A stretch of 57,235 nucleotides of DNA from Paludibacteraceae bacterium (GCA_017509715.1 JAFWOU010000033.1:1-57235); one strand, 5' to 3'; positions 33,181 through 42,169 are shown, counted from the stretch's first letter. Numbers and translations: made by a program. Notes: generated by a model not told the origin, from the sequence alone.

Positions 33181-33579
33181 ATGAATGGCATGAGGCAAAA
33201 ACTGCTTTTTCTTCTGATCGCTCTGCTGTGGGCCGGCGCGGGCTTTTCACAACAAGATACGACGCTAACGGTGTTGCCGCCGGAGGCGACGACGGATAGC
33301 GTCCTGGAGGATAGTATCGAGACGGATACGGTCTACATCTATTATACGCACCGCCGGCATCGGACGCATAGCTTTTTTCGGACGCGACCTACCCTACAGG
33401 AGAAAGCCAAGAAGCGGCGCCATAAAGAGGCCCAGAAGAAAGCTCGAGAACGGCGGCATGAGCGCATGGCCGCAGCCCATAAGCCTGCTCGCTCGCATAG
33501 CGCGCAACACCGTTCATCGCACAGCTCATCACATCATTCATTCCACCGCTCGTCAAGTCACTCGCGCGGAAGGAGATAA
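33181..33579 (+). CDS. Small exported His/Arg/Ser-rich protein
   Basis: This 132-residue protein is unrecognised. It has a signal peptide (about residues 1-24, ending AGFSQQ), an acidic Thr/Asp/Glu segment (about 26-52), and a strongly basic C-terminal half rich in Arg, Lys, His and Ser. The last 45 residues are mainly His, Ser and Arg (HSSSHHSFHRSSSHSRGRR). Such a tail could bind metal, nucleic acid or an acidic surface. It begins 9 bp after the retropepsin gene, so it is the last gene of the same cassette. A second ATG three codons in (33190) is an alternative start. Confidence 0.65.
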   Translation: MNGMRQKLLFLLIALLWAGAGFSQQDTTLTVLPPEATTDSVLEDSIETDTVYIYYTHRRHRTHSFFRTRPTLQEKAKKRRHKEAQKKARERRHERMAAAHKPARSHSAQHRSSHSSSHHSFHRSSSHSRGRR

Positions 33580-33633
33580 AAAATTATTTTTCAAGAAGCC
33601 TCTCGTTAGGCTCTTCTTATGGTGTTCTATGCT

Positions 33634-33713
33634 CAATGGTCTAGGATTAGCATGGGGAAACCATGGGGAAACCATGGGAAAACCATGGGAAAACCCTTAC
33701 TTGCCCCTTACTT
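33634..33713. repeat. 11-bp CCATGGGGAAA array in a shared intergenic element
   Basis: Between the convergent cassette and GH97 genes. AATGGTCTAGGATTA (33635-33649) is followed by four 11-bp units, CATGGGGAAA then CCATGGGGAAA / CCATGGGAAAA (33651-33693), then CCCTTACTTGC and CCCTTACTTGA, which keep the 11-bp step. The flanking words AATGGTCTAGGATTA and CCCTTACTTGCCCCTTACTT recur exactly at 55855-55889, where a different 11-bp array follows. Confidence 0.85.
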
Positions 33714-33730
33714 GATCCCAGAGGAATTTT

Positions 33731-35725
33731 TCACTTGTCCGGGGTGAGGCGGATGGCGAAGCCGCCGCCGGAGGCCATGGAGATGCGGAGGGTGTCGGAG
33801 GAGCTGAGGGTGCGGGTCTCGATCAGATAGTCGTAGGGCGCAGTCTGCCAGTCGGCCTTAGGACCGTCGCGATAGATAGTGGCGGTATAAGCACAGTCGG
33901 CCCGGAGCATGGAGAGCGGAACGACGGCCTCACGAGGATCGTCGGCATTGACGGCACCGACGAACCAGTCGTCGGCACCACGCTGCTGGCGGGCGAAGAT
34001 ACAGAACTCGCCGATACGGCCATCGACGAGGCGGGACTGCTCCCAGTCGCAGGGCACCTGCTCGATGAAACGGAAAGCATCGGGATACTTCATATAGTTC
34101 TCCGGCAGGTCGCAGGCCATCTGGAGCGGGCTATAGATGCAGACCATAAGGCCGAGCTGGTTCATAAGGGTGCTATGGACCCGCGTTCCGGGCATAGCGG
34201 GGTTTTCGAACGAGAAGACACCGGGCGTGAAATCGACCGGACCGGCCAGAATACGCGTGAAGGGAAGGACGGTAACATGCGAGGCAGGGTTGCCGCCATC
34301 CTGGCTCCATGCGTTCCACTCCTGGCCCCGGACGCCCTCCTGGGTCATGAGGTTGGGGAAAGTGCGCTGCAGGCCGGTAGGCATGACAGGTTCGTGGTTG
34401 TCGATCATGATATGGTAGCGCGCCGCTGTCTCGATGACGTGACGATAGTGGCGCACGCCGGACTGAGACTTATTGAGCTGGAGGCCATCGCGGGTGCGGA
34501 TGATGGGCGAGACATAGCCGGTCTTGATAGCATGGATGCCATGCGATTGATGGTAGGCATAGGCGTCCTCGAGTTGCTGCTCGTAGTCGGCCGCGTTGCC
34601 ACCTGTCTCGTTATGGCCGACGATCTGCACGCCGAGGCTATCGGCCAGGTGAGCGAGACGATCCATATCCCAGTCTGGGTACGGCTCGGTGAAACTGAAG
34701 TGACGCCAGTCTTCCCAACCGAGGTTCCATCCCTCAGCGAGGACAGCCTGGATATTATGATCGTGGGCGAACTGGAGATAGCGGGACATATTCTCGGTGG
34801 TAGCACCGTGACGAGGGCCTTGCTCCCAGGTCATGGACTTCATATGCATCCCCCACCATATACCGATAAACTTCATCGGACGGATCCAGGAGGTGTCGTC
34901 GAGACGGCAAGGCTCGTTAAGGCAGAGCATGATACGCGAGGCAACGAGCCCGGGCAGGTCGTGTGCGAGGACGATGAAGCGCCATGGCGAGCGGAAAGGC
35001 AGGGACAGGTAGGCCTTGTCGGGCAGGACACAGGCTGCCGAGTCCATCCAGGGGGTGAGATAGGTGCGGAACTCGCCATCGGCCATATAGAGGTTCTGGG
35101 CCGGATAGTCGGTGAGCGCTGCCTCGTGGAGGAAGGCATAGGAGCCGTCGGCGAGCTCGAGCGTCAGAGGCGAGCATAGGGTGTCGGCTTTCTGGGAAAG
35201 CGGGGAGCGGGTCCAGATACCCTCGTAATACTCGGTGCGCCAGGGGATAGACCATGCGGCATGGTCGGCCGTGAAACGGTAGGCAGTAAGTTCGTCGGTG
35301 ATGGTAAGCGACGCAGGTTTCGGCTCGGGGAAATCGTAGCAGAAAGCGACGCCATCGTCGAAGGCACGGAAGAGGATATCCATATGCAGGCCGGACGCAT
35401 GCAGGAGGCTCACGCGGAGCTCGTGGTGAACATCGCGGATGAGGCGCTCTTCGCCCCAGACGGTTTCCCAGGCTTCGTCGGAAGAGGAGCCGCGGCTATC
35501 CAGCAGGCGGAAATCGCGGGAGAGGTCGAGACTATCGGTGAGGAAACCCAGCGGCGACCAACGGATGATAGTGTCGGCATCGCGCAGAACGGCATAGCGG
35601 GGTGCACCTTCGTCCGTAAGACGGAACAGGACGGACAGATGGCCATCGGGCGAGGTAAGGCGGGGCTCACGGGCGCAGGACAAGAAGATGCACAGAATGG
35701 GCAGAAGAAGCAAGAAACGTTTCAT
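33731..35725 (-). CDS. GH97 family alpha-glycosidase, lipoprotein
   Basis: This is a 664-residue glycoside hydrolase of family 97, the SusB/alpha-galactosidase group. It starts MKRFLLLLPILCIFLSCARE, a lipoprotein signal with the lipid-modified Cys in LSC, so it is anchored in a membrane. The N-terminal beta-sandwich (about 25-270) is followed by a barrel with KFIGIWWGMHMKSMTWEQG, AEGWNLGWEDW, VGHNETGG and IDNHEPVMPTGLQRTFPN. The Glu of NHEP is the pattern of the inverting (SusB-like) branch. A C-terminal beta domain ends in GGFAIRLTPDK. The frame runs 23 codons further upstream, but those cross the promoter at 35755-35786, so the ATG at 35725 is used. Likely substrates are alpha-linked glucans or galactosides; no SusC/SusD pair lies nearby. 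Confidence 0.9.
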   Translation of the reverse strand: MKRFLLLLPILCIFLSCAREPRLTSPDGHLSVLFRLTDEGAPRYAVLRDADTIIRWSPLGFLTDSLDLSRDFRLLDSRGSSSDEAWETVWGEERLIRDVHHELRVSLLHASGLHMDILFRAFDDGVAFCYDFPEPKPASLTITDELTAYRFTADHAAWSIPWRTEYYEGIWTRSPLSQKADTLCSPLTLELADGSYAFLHEAALTDYPAQNLYMADGEFRTYLTPWMDSAACVLPDKAYLSLPFRSPWRFIVLAHDLPGLVASRIMLCLNEPCRLDDTSWIRPMKFIGIWWGMHMKSMTWEQGPRHGATTENMSRYLQFAHDHNIQAVLAEGWNLGWEDWRHFSFTEPYPDWDMDRLAHLADSLGVQIVGHNETGGNAADYEQQLEDAYAYHQSHGIHAIKTGYVSPIIRTRDGLQLNKSQSGVRHYRHVIETAARYHIMIDNHEPVMPTGLQRTFPNLMTQEGVRGQEWNAWSQDGGNPASHVTVLPFTRILAGPVDFTPGVFSFENPAMPGTRVHSTLMNQLGLMVCIYSPLQMACDLPENYMKYPDAFRFIEQVPCDWEQSRLVDGRIGEFCIFARQQRGADDWFVGAVNADDPREAVVPLSMLRADCAYTATIYRDGPKADWQTAPYDYLIETRTLSSSDTLRISMASGGGFAIRLTPDK

Positions 35726-35754
35726 AAGTAGGTATTGATTTTTCGATTTACGGC

Positions 35755-35786
35755 GCAAAGGTACGAAAAAAAAATGACATACGCAA
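35755..35786 (-). promoter_or_regulatory. GH97 promoter
   Basis: Minus strand: CTTG (TTG at 35786-35784), 20 bp, TACCTTTGC (35763-35755), with CGTATGTC after the TTG and a T9 run before the -7 box. The -33 element lies in the loop of the gapA terminator hairpin. The ATG is 29 bp downstream of the -7 box. Confidence 0.78.
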
Positions 35787-35828
35787 GGGCGCATGTCATT
35801 TTTTCGGGATCGACCATGGATGGTCGAT
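35766..35828 (-). terminator. gapA terminator hairpins overlapping the GH97 promoter
   Basis: Minus strand, just after gapA: first a 9-bp palindrome (35809-35828, ATCGACCAT-GG-ATGGTCGAT). Then comes a 12-bp perfect stem formed by AAAAAATGACAT (35769-35780) and ATGTCATTTTTT (35793-35804), ending in a T run toward GH97. The second hairpin has the form of an intrinsic terminator in both directions. Confidence 0.7.
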
Positions 35829-35853
35829 GCGATAGCATAGATAGTCGAGGCTA

Positions 35854-36921
35854 TTACTTCAGCTCAGCGAGGTACTTAATAGTACGTACCATCTGGCTGG
35901 TGTAGCTGTTCTCGTTGTCGTACCAGCTAACAACCTGTACCTGATAGGTGTCGTCGTCGATCTTAGCCACCATGGTCTGGGTAGCATCGAAGAGCGAACC
36001 GAAGCGCATACCGATAACATCGCTCGATACGATCTCATCCTCGGTGTAACCGAAGGACTCGGTCTGAGCAGCCTTCATAGCAGCGTTGATACCCTCTTTG
36101 GTGATGTCCTTACCCTTAACAACAGCTACGAGGATCGTAGTAGAACCCGTAGGAGTCGGAACGCGCTGTGCGCTACCGATCAGCTTACCGTTGAGCTCGG
36201 GGATAACGAGACCGATAGCCTTAGCAGCACCGGTGCTGTTCGGAACGATGTTCTGTGCACCTGCACGGCTACGACGGAGGTCACCCTTACGCTGCGGGCC
36301 GTCGAGAATCATCTGGTCGCCGGTGTAAGCGTGAATGGTAGACATGATACCGCTCTGGATCGGAGCATATGCGTGGAGAGCAGCTGCCATCGGAGCGAGG
36401 CAGTTGGTAGTACACGAAGCTGCAGAGATAACGGTGTCAGCCGGGGTGAGGGTCTTATGGTTTACGTTGTAAACGATGGTGGGCAGATCGTTGCCTGCGG
36501 GAGCAGAGATAACAACCTTCTTAGCACCTGCCTCGATATGTGCAGAAGCTTTAGCCTTGCTGGTATAGAAACCGGTGCACTCGAGCACTACGTCGATGCC
36601 CAGCTCGCCCCAAGGCAGCTCAGCTGCGTTCGGCTTAGCGTAGATAGTGATCTCCTTGCCGTCAACCGTGATCGAACCCGGGGTAACGACGGTCTTACCG
36701 TCCTCTGCGAGCACAGCGTCCTTGTAAGCTACAGTGTGCTTGCCCTCACCGAACTTGCCTGCGAAACCACCCTGAGCGGTATCGTACTTGAGGAGGTGAG
36801 CCAACATCTTCGGGCTGGTCAGGTCGTTGATTGCAACAACCTCATAACCTTCAGCTTCGAACATCTGACGGAAAGCCAGACGACCAATACGGCCAAAGCC
36901 GTTAATTGCTACTTTTGTCAT
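35854..36921 (-). CDS. gapA: Glyceraldehyde-3-phosphate dehydrogenase
   Basis: This 355-residue NAD-dependent GAPDH oxidises glyceraldehyde 3-phosphate in glycolysis. [14 protein letters not shown] binds the cofactor, and the Asp in AINDLT (residue 33) favours NAD over NADP. The catalytic Cys170 lies in [12 protein letters not shown], and [16 protein letters not shown] supplies the active-site His. [15 protein letters not shown] near the end is conserved. It is about 20 residues longer than the E. coli enzyme because of an insertion near residues 68-85 ([20 protein letters not shown]). It is a single gene with its own promoter (36984-36992). Codon use is strongly biased, fitting high expression. 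Confidence 0.97.
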   Translation of the reverse strand: MTKVAINGFGRIGRLAFRQMFEAEGYEVVAINDLTSPKMLAHLLKYDTAQGGFAGKFGEGKHTVAYKDAVLAEDGKTVVTPGSITVDGKEITIYAKPNAAELPWGELGIDVVLECTGFYTSKAKASAHIEAGAKKVVISAPAGNDLPTIVYNVNHKTLTPADTVISAASCTTNCLAPMAAALHAYAPIQSGIMSTIHAYTGDQMILDGPQRKGDLRRSRAGAQNIVPNSTGAAKAIGLVIPELNGKLIGSAQRVPTPTGSTTILVAVVKGKDITKEGINAAMKAAQTESFGYTEDEIVSSDVIGMRFGSLFDATQTMVAKIDDDTYQVQVVSWYDNENSYTSQMVRTIKYLAELK

Positions 36922-36983
36922 AATTGTGATAAATTTATTTAATTATTGTTATACAAATGTTTCGTTTGTTTCCAAAACCGACT

Positions 36984-36992
36984 GCAAAGTTA
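36984..36992 (-). promoter_or_regulatory. gapA -7 promoter box
   Basis: TAACTTTGC on the minus strand, about 63 bp upstream of the gapA ATG. A TTTTCCGTATATCA sequence sits at the -33 distance instead of a clear TTTG, so only the -7 box is certain. Confidence 0.6.
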
Positions 36993-37053
36993 CGATTTTT
37001 TCGTGATATACGGAAAAATATTCGCAATTTTGCCAACTTATGTTTGCAAATTA

Positions 37054-37689
37054 CTATTTGCGACCGAAATCGGCAGGTATTTCGCCCCAATGCTCGGTGT
37101 CCCACTTGAGGACGGTGGTGGTCCAGGTATTGTCGTGGAGCCACTGCTCGGCCTTGCGGAGCATGAGGAAGAGTTCCTGGTTCTCTGCAGTGCATGCCAG
37201 TTTTGTCTCGGCGTGCCCCTTACGCAGCCATGCGAGCGCGGTGCGGCTATCGGAATAGAGGTTCCAGGGCAGGTTATGCTTCTTAAGGTAAGCCAGGCCG
37301 AGCACGAGGGCGAGAAACTCGCCGATATTGTTGGTGCCGGCGGGATACGGTCCGCGGTGGAAGACCTCGGTGCCGGTGTCGGCCACGACGCCCCGGAACT
37401 CCATCAGGCCCGGGTTGCCGGAGCAGGCGGCATCCACCGCCAAGGCGGGGAGAAGGGGCTGGGGGGGACTCGGAGTAGTCTGATTAATCTGAGTACTCTG
37501 AGTTTTTTTGACGATATAGTCGTCGGGGGAGGAGGCGAAGGCTTGCCGGGCTTCGGGGAGGGTGGCGAAGCCTTTGTAGCGGGCTCCGTCGGCACCTTTA
37601 ACCTGGGCCTCGCAGGCCTCCCAGGAATCGTAGATTCCCGGGGTGCGGCCTTGCCAGACGACATAGTATGCTGCGCGTTTCTTACTCAT
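37054..37689 (-). CDS. Ribonuclease HI with N-terminal viroplasmin/hybrid-binding domain
   Basis: This 211-residue protein cleaves RNA in RNA-DNA hybrids. Residues 1-45 are the hybrid-binding viroplasmin domain (YYVVWQGRTPGIYDSWEACEAQVKG...YKGFATLPEARQAF). After a linker rich in Thr, Gln and Pro, the RNase H fold starts near residue 83. Active-site acids are Asp in AVDAACSGNPG, Glu in NIGEFLAL, Asp in YSDSRTAL and Asp in EIPADFGRK near the C-terminus. This two-domain form is the usual one in Bacteroidota. The start overlaps the 3' end of the upstream T9SS cargo gene by 8 bp, so it is probably translated from the same message. Confidence 0.93.
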   Translation of the reverse strand: MSKKRAAYYVVWQGRTPGIYDSWEACEAQVKGADGARYKGFATLPEARQAFASSPDDYIVKKTQSTQINQTTPSPPQPLLPALAVDAACSGNPGLMEFRGVVADTGTEVFHRGPYPAGTNNIGEFLALVLGLAYLKKHNLPWNLYSDSRTALAWLRKGHAETKLACTAENQELFLMLRKAEQWLHDNTWTTTVLKWDTEHWGEIPADFGRK

Positions 37690-40438
37690 GGACGATCATT
37701 TTGCGGGTGACGGTCTGGCCATCTATCTCCTGAACGAGGATATAGAATCCTTCGGCCGGTTGAGAGGACAGGGGGCGTCCCATCGTGTCGTAGAGACGTG
37801 CCGGGGCGGAAGCCGCCGGTCCGTCGTTCTCATTGCGGCTGGGCGGCACGTCGGCAAAGGACAGCGGGCAGGTAAAGAGGGTCTGGCCGGCGGTGGTAGT
37901 CAGTCGGCAAGAGTAGATGCCGGGCATGCCGCCGGGGAGGTAGAGATACTGGCGGTTCTCGCCGGCGAGTTCGGCGCCATCGGCGTACCACTGGTAGGCC
38001 ACGTACTGCAGGCCGGAGTTGTCGACAAAGAGCAGGTCGTTCCACTTGCTATACACCTGGTCGGCGATAGCGATAGTGAGCACGAGCGTATCGAGCGAGA
38101 CAATAAAGGTATCGGTGCCAAGGTAGGGCGTAGCGGGATAGACCTGATCGTGCCAGGTAAGGGTCTGACCCTGACAGATGGTGGTATCGAGCAGGCCACA
38201 ACCGTAGCGCTGGGGCATCACGGATTGCGCGGTGAACAGGTTAGCCGGAAGGACCTGGAAGTAGGCTTCCCAGTTGCGGACTGCAGCCAACGAGTCGGGG
38301 ATAGTGATGGCACAAAGGTAGGTGCCTTGCTGCTCGATCGCAAGCTGCGGGACGGTAAAGAGATACGTGGTGTCGCGGTCGGTGTCGCGGATACAGAGCA
38401 GACCCTGCGCATTGCGGTAGGTGACCGACATATTGACCGTGAACTGATCATCGACACAGAGCATATCGACAGTAGTAGCCGTGAAGGCATCCACCTTAGG
38501 TTCGTGGGCCGTGACGACAAACTGCTGCTGGGACTTAACGACTTTGGATACGCTGCTGATGGGATGGAATTGGATATCATCCAATGCGAAATCGTTACCG
38601 ATATTGAGCATGTTGGTATTGAGGTTGACCACGGAGATCGTCACATTGTTGCAATCCTCGTCGGCATAGAAGGTCTCAGAGTGCTGGTGCCAGAGGTTGT
38701 TGCGGAACTCGGGTCGGCTCAGGTCGAGCGTGTCGGAGTTCCAGGTATGACCGTTGTACTCGATACGGAAGACAAAACGGGCGGCGTTGTCCATCTCGCC
38801 GTAGTTGTTGATATTGGCGGCCCAGAAGGAGAGCACGTAGGTAGTTCCTTTTTGCAGACGGAGTTTGGGGTTCATAGCCGTGGAAGCGTACCATGCTTTC
38901 TTGTTGCCTCCGGCCGCACCGGTCTCGGCATCGAAGAGGGCGAAATCGTTGCCCTCGATGGCACGAACCTGGGCATATGAGTGCCAGAAATTATTGGCAT
39001 TGCGCACGACGGCAAAACCGTTGCGATTCAGTTTGCTCGGGTTGACGCCTCCGGCCAGGGTGTCGGTATAGAAATTGATCTGGGTGGTAGCCGTTTGCGG
39101 GAAGCGTCCCCAGAAATTATAGTCGCTGATGGTGCTGACAAAGCCGTAGGAGCCGTAATTTATGGTGGGGTCCTCGTAGCCGCCGTTGCTCATCATGTCG
39201 TCCATATTGCCGGAAGCGGGATAGTACTCCTTGTAAGTATAGGTGACGGTGGTATCGGAGAGGAAGGGGTCGATAACGAGGACCTGGGGTGCACCGTGGA
39301 TAGTATCGCCGTCAGCGAGCCATACGTAGCTGTGGGTAGGATCGTAGTCGGTAGGGGTCAGCGTGATAGTCTGGCCGGTGAGCGAATCGCAGGTCTGAAC
39401 GGCCACTGCTTCGGTAGCATTGGGTACGGCGACATCGATGGAGGCACGGCACGCCGTATTGCCGGTGAAGTGGGCATATGCCTTGGTGGTCAGGCCATCG
39501 ATGGTAGCGGCCGGCACGCCCTGGAGCGTGAAGGACTGCGGCGTCTTAGGATCGGTGATGGTGACAGACTGGCCGTCGCACTCGATGACGAGCGAACCGT
39601 TGGCGACGCCGAAGGCTACCATACCGTCGAGGGTGTAGGTGTTGTCGTCGGCATTGACGGCCGAGATAGCGGTCTCGAAGGACGTGATCTCGCAGTCGAG
39701 GTCGCAGCCGTAGGTCTGCTGCACGAGATGGATGAGTCGGCGTCCGAGCGGGTTGCTGGAATGCAGGTAGTAATATATACCCGTGGCTGGGATAGGATTC
39801 GGCAGCGTGATGATGGTGTCTATCAGGTTCTCTGCGTCACGAACGGCGCCTATCTGGTCGTCCAGAGAGGTCCAGGTGGAACCGTTGGTAGAAGTATACC
39901 ATGCGTGTCCGTAGACGTCTTCGTAGGCGTAGGCGGTCTTATCGGTATTGAGTTTGGCCTTGAGCGACAGCGGGTCACCGGCAGCACTCGGGCAGACGGA
40001 GATGATCTCGGCCGTGATAGCGGAGGTATAGGCAGGTATCCTGTCCAAGGCAGGGGAATACATCTTCCATCGATGCTGGGCATCGGCAAAATCGTCGATA
40101 CAATTCCAACCGTCGATGAGGTCGAGGTTGGCGGTCTGGGTCCATACGCCGGTCCAATCATGGGTGGCATTGGCGGGGTTCTTACGCACGACGATAGCCT
40201 GGTCGAAGGAGCAAGCTGCGGTGAAGGTTGCTCGGAACAGCTTGCCGTTCTCCTGGGTGAGATCCAGCCACATGTTGCTGTTGGCATTGAAGAGGTAGAG
40301 ATACAGACGTGCGTTGGCGGTGGTCCAATCGAAGTCCTGCTGCGCATTGACGTATATCTCTTCGCCGGCCACGAAGGTACGGGCGCTCAGATGGAGCGTC
40401 AGGGAGAGCAAGAGGACGGTAATAATATGACGTTTCAT
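37682..40438 (-). CDS. Large secreted protein with type IX (type A) sorting domain
   Basis: This 918-residue exported protein has a signal peptide (MKRHIITVLLLSLTLHLSA). A first domain (about 22-130) contains FVAGEEIYVNAQQDFDW and WTGVWTQ. A central part looks like a carbohydrate-binding jelly roll: SNGGYEDPTINYG at its start and NIGNDFALDDIQFHP at its end (about 415-640), a layout seen in surface adhesins. The C-terminus carries LYDTMGRPLSSQPAEGFYIL then TRKMIVHE, a T9SS type A sorting tail. It should pass through SprA and be attached to the cell surface. The specific ligand is unknown. It lies between an OmpA-like gene and RNase H on the minus strand. Confidence 0.8.
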   Translation of the reverse strand: MKRHIITVLLLSLTLHLSARTFVAGEEIYVNAQQDFDWTTANARLYLYLFNANSNMWLDLTQENGKLFRATFTAACSFDQAIVVRKNPANATHDWTGVWTQTANLDLIDGWNCIDDFADAQHRWKMYSPALDRIPAYTSAITAEIISVCPSAAGDPLSLKAKLNTDKTAYAYEDVYGHAWYTSTNGSTWTSLDDQIGAVRDAENLIDTIITLPNPIPATGIYYYLHSSNPLGRRLIHLVQQTYGCDLDCEITSFETAISAVNADDNTYTLDGMVAFGVANGSLVIECDGQSVTITDPKTPQSFTLQGVPAATIDGLTTKAYAHFTGNTACRASIDVAVPNATEAVAVQTCDSLTGQTITLTPTDYDPTHSYVWLADGDTIHGAPQVLVIDPFLSDTTVTYTYKEYYPASGNMDDMMSNGGYEDPTINYGSYGFVSTISDYNFWGRFPQTATTQINFYTDTLAGGVNPSKLNRNGFAVVRNANNFWHSYAQVRAIEGNDFALFDAETGAAGGNKKAWYASTAMNPKLRLQKGTTYVLSFWAANINNYGEMDNAARFVFRIEYNGHTWNSDTLDLSRPEFRNNLWHQHSETFYADEDCNNVTISVVNLNTNMLNIGNDFALDDIQFHPISSVSKVVKSQQQFVVTAHEPKVDAFTATTVDMLCVDDQFTVNMSVTYRNAQGLLCIRDTDRDTTYLFTVPQLAIEQQGTYLCAITIPDSLAAVRNWEAYFQVLPANLFTAQSVMPQRYGCGLLDTTICQGQTLTWHDQVYPATPYLGTDTFIVSLDTLVLTIAIADQVYSKWNDLLFVDNSGLQYVAYQWYADGAELAGENRQYLYLPGGMPGIYSCRLTTTAGQTLFTCPLSFADVPPSRNENDGPAASAPARLYDTMGRPLSSQPAEGFYILVQEIDGQTVTRKMIVHE

Positions 40439-40450
40439 AGGGCTATCTCC

Positions 40451-42034
40451 TTATTTTGAGGTTTCGGTTTCGGATTCTACTACTTTCACTTCCACGCGGC
40501 GGTCGCGCTTGAGGTTCTCGCCTTCGGTCTCATCGTTAGGGATGAGCGAACCGTGGCCCACAACGATGACGCGCTCGGCATCTACGCCGTTGTCGGTCAG
40601 ATAGTCAGCCACCGCCTTAGCACGGCGGTAAGCCAGGCGCTCGTTGTGCCAACGCGAACCCTCCTGGGAGGCATGGCCATCGATAGATATCTTCGCCTCG
40701 GGTACGCGGTTGAGAACCGAGACGATCGAGCTGAGGTACTGGCAGGAAGTCTCGCTGAGCTGGTAGCTATCGAAGTCGAAATAAATCTTGTTGAATCGCT
40801 CCACTTCCTCGGCAGCTTGGCGTATCTGGGAGCGCAGGAGGGTATCCAGGTGCTCCTCGACGAGGGTATCGTAGCGGGCGACGAGATCAACCGTGGTATC
40901 ACGACGGGTGAAGTACTGGAAGTAGTCCTCGATAGAATGAACAGGCGGGGCTATATAGCGCCACTGAACACCGACCTTCACGCCTGCCTGCCAGGGATGG
41001 GAGGCGCCGGCGAGGGTGGTAGCATAGGCGCTGTTGTAGGTACCCATAAAGGGGAAGTCGGAGTCGGCCCAACCGATAGGTTGACGCGCAGAGTTGTTGA
41101 CATCGTTGAGCACCACGTTGAAATAGCCACCCAGATAGAAGTCGAGCTGGGGTGTGAGGGGCAGCAGGTAGCCGCAGTCGGCAAAGAGGGCGAGCTGGTG
41201 GCGTATCCGGAGCGAGCCGCGTGCCCAGGGCTGGGACGTATAGTCGCGGGTATTGAACTCATGCACACCGTTGTCGAGGATAAGTCCCCAGGCGGGGTAG
41301 TAGCCCGAGTGGGCCACCTCGGCCTCCAGGACGCGGTAGCGGCGCAGCACGGAGAAGGAGGGGGCCAGGCCGAGCGAGGCAAAGAGCTTGCCGTGCCACT
41401 CTTCTTTGGTATACTGGAACTGGGCCGATACGGGGATAGCGATGGTATGCTCGGTCTCGCGTTCGCGCCAGCGCAGGACGGTAGCGGTATGGTCGTAGTG
41501 CTGCTCAAGGTCGGTATCGGTCTGGTCGCGCCAGATGAAGCTACCGCCGAGTTGGGCGATGGTGGTATAGTTGGTGAACCACAGTCCGACGCCAAATCCC
41601 CAGTTGGGGGTCAGGAAGCGGGCATACTGGGCCTGGAGCATGACGCTGAAGGCTGCACGGGTGGTGCAGTAGGGGTCACGGAGTTGGTAGCCGAGCGAAC
41701 CGAGGCCGAGACCGAGGTAGCCCTGGACATAATGTCCGCGCCAGTCGGAGGAGTCGGCGTAGGTGATGACCTCACGCTTCCGGGCCGTACTGTCGGGCGT
41801 AGAGATGATGGTGGTGAGAGTGTCGGTGAAGGACCGGATGGTGGTGGTGCGCAGGAGCGACAGACTATCGGATGTGGTCTGCAGTTCGGGCGCATCCTCT
41901 ACCGCTACGCGTTGCTGCTGTACAACGGTTCGGGTAGGCGCCTCAGCCGCATGCAAGATGCGCGCAGTATCCACTTGTGCCAAGAGCGTCAGGGGAGCGC
42001 AGCATGCCAATAAGATAAGCCATTTGCTTCTCAT
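40451..42034 (-). CDS. OmpA-family outer-membrane protein
   Basis: This 527-residue protein has a signal peptide (MRSKWLILLACCAPLTLLAQ), a central region rich in alternating beta strands (about 90-350), and a C-terminal OmpA-like peptidoglycan-binding domain at about 410-515. That domain has IYFDFDSYQLSE, ISIDGHASQEGS, RRAKAVADYLTDNGV and a final NLKRDRRVEVKV, all typical. It should sit in the outer membrane and clamp to the cell wall. There are only 27 bp between its ATG and the 3' end of the tRNA-Arg gene, and no promoter fits there, so its mRNA probably comes from a tRNA-containing transcript. Confidence 0.88.
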   Translation of the reverse strand: MRSKWLILLACCAPLTLLAQVDTARILHAAEAPTRTVVQQQRVAVEDAPELQTTSDSLSLLRTTTIRSFTDTLTTIISTPDSTARKREVITYADSSDWRGHYVQGYLGLGLGSLGYQLRDPYCTTRAAFSVMLQAQYARFLTPNWGFGVGLWFTNYTTIAQLGGSFIWRDQTDTDLEQHYDHTATVLRWRERETEHTIAIPVSAQFQYTKEEWHGKLFASLGLAPSFSVLRRYRVLEAEVAHSGYYPAWGLILDNGVHEFNTRDYTSQPWARGSLRIRHQLALFADCGYLLPLTPQLDFYLGGYFNVVLNDVNNSARQPIGWADSDFPFMGTYNSAYATTLAGASHPWQAGVKVGVQWRYIAPPVHSIEDYFQYFTRRDTTVDLVARYDTLVEEHLDTLLRSQIRQAAEEVERFNKIYFDFDSYQLSETSCQYLSSIVSVLNRVPEAKISIDGHASQEGSRWHNERLAYRRAKAVADYLTDNGVDAERVIVVGHGSLIPNDETEGENLKRDRRVEVKVVESETETSK

Positions 42035-42061
42035 GGTGTTGGTGTGTTTTATTTTTTTTTG

Positions 42062-42133
42062 TGACCCGACCGGGAATCGAACCCGGATTTGAGCTTTAGG
42101 AGAGCCCCGTTCTATCCATTGAACTATCAGGTC
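42062..42133 (-). tRNA. tRNA-Arg (anticodon CCU)
   Basis: Minus-strand 72-nt cloverleaf. The acceptor stem GACCTGA pairs with TCGGGTC (one T-G pair). The D stem is GTTC/GAAC, the anticodon stem GGGCT/AGCTC with loop CTCCTAA (anticodon CCT), and the T stem CCGGG/CCCGG with loop TTCGATT. The discriminator base is A, and CCA is not encoded. It reads AGG codons. It lies between DUF2461 and the OmpA-like gene on the same strand, with no recognisable promoter on either side. Confidence 0.95.
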
Positions 42134-42169
42134 GAGAGATTTACGATTTGACGATTTACGATGTACGAT

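Noticed and set aside
35726..35794. 23-codon N-terminal extension of the GH97 protein
   Set aside because: It overlaps the promoter and would bury the lipoprotein signal.
38981..42013. Long open frames antisense to the T9SS cargo and the OmpA-like gene
   Set aside because: Shadow frames caused by GC-rich codon use; no start context, domain or promoter.
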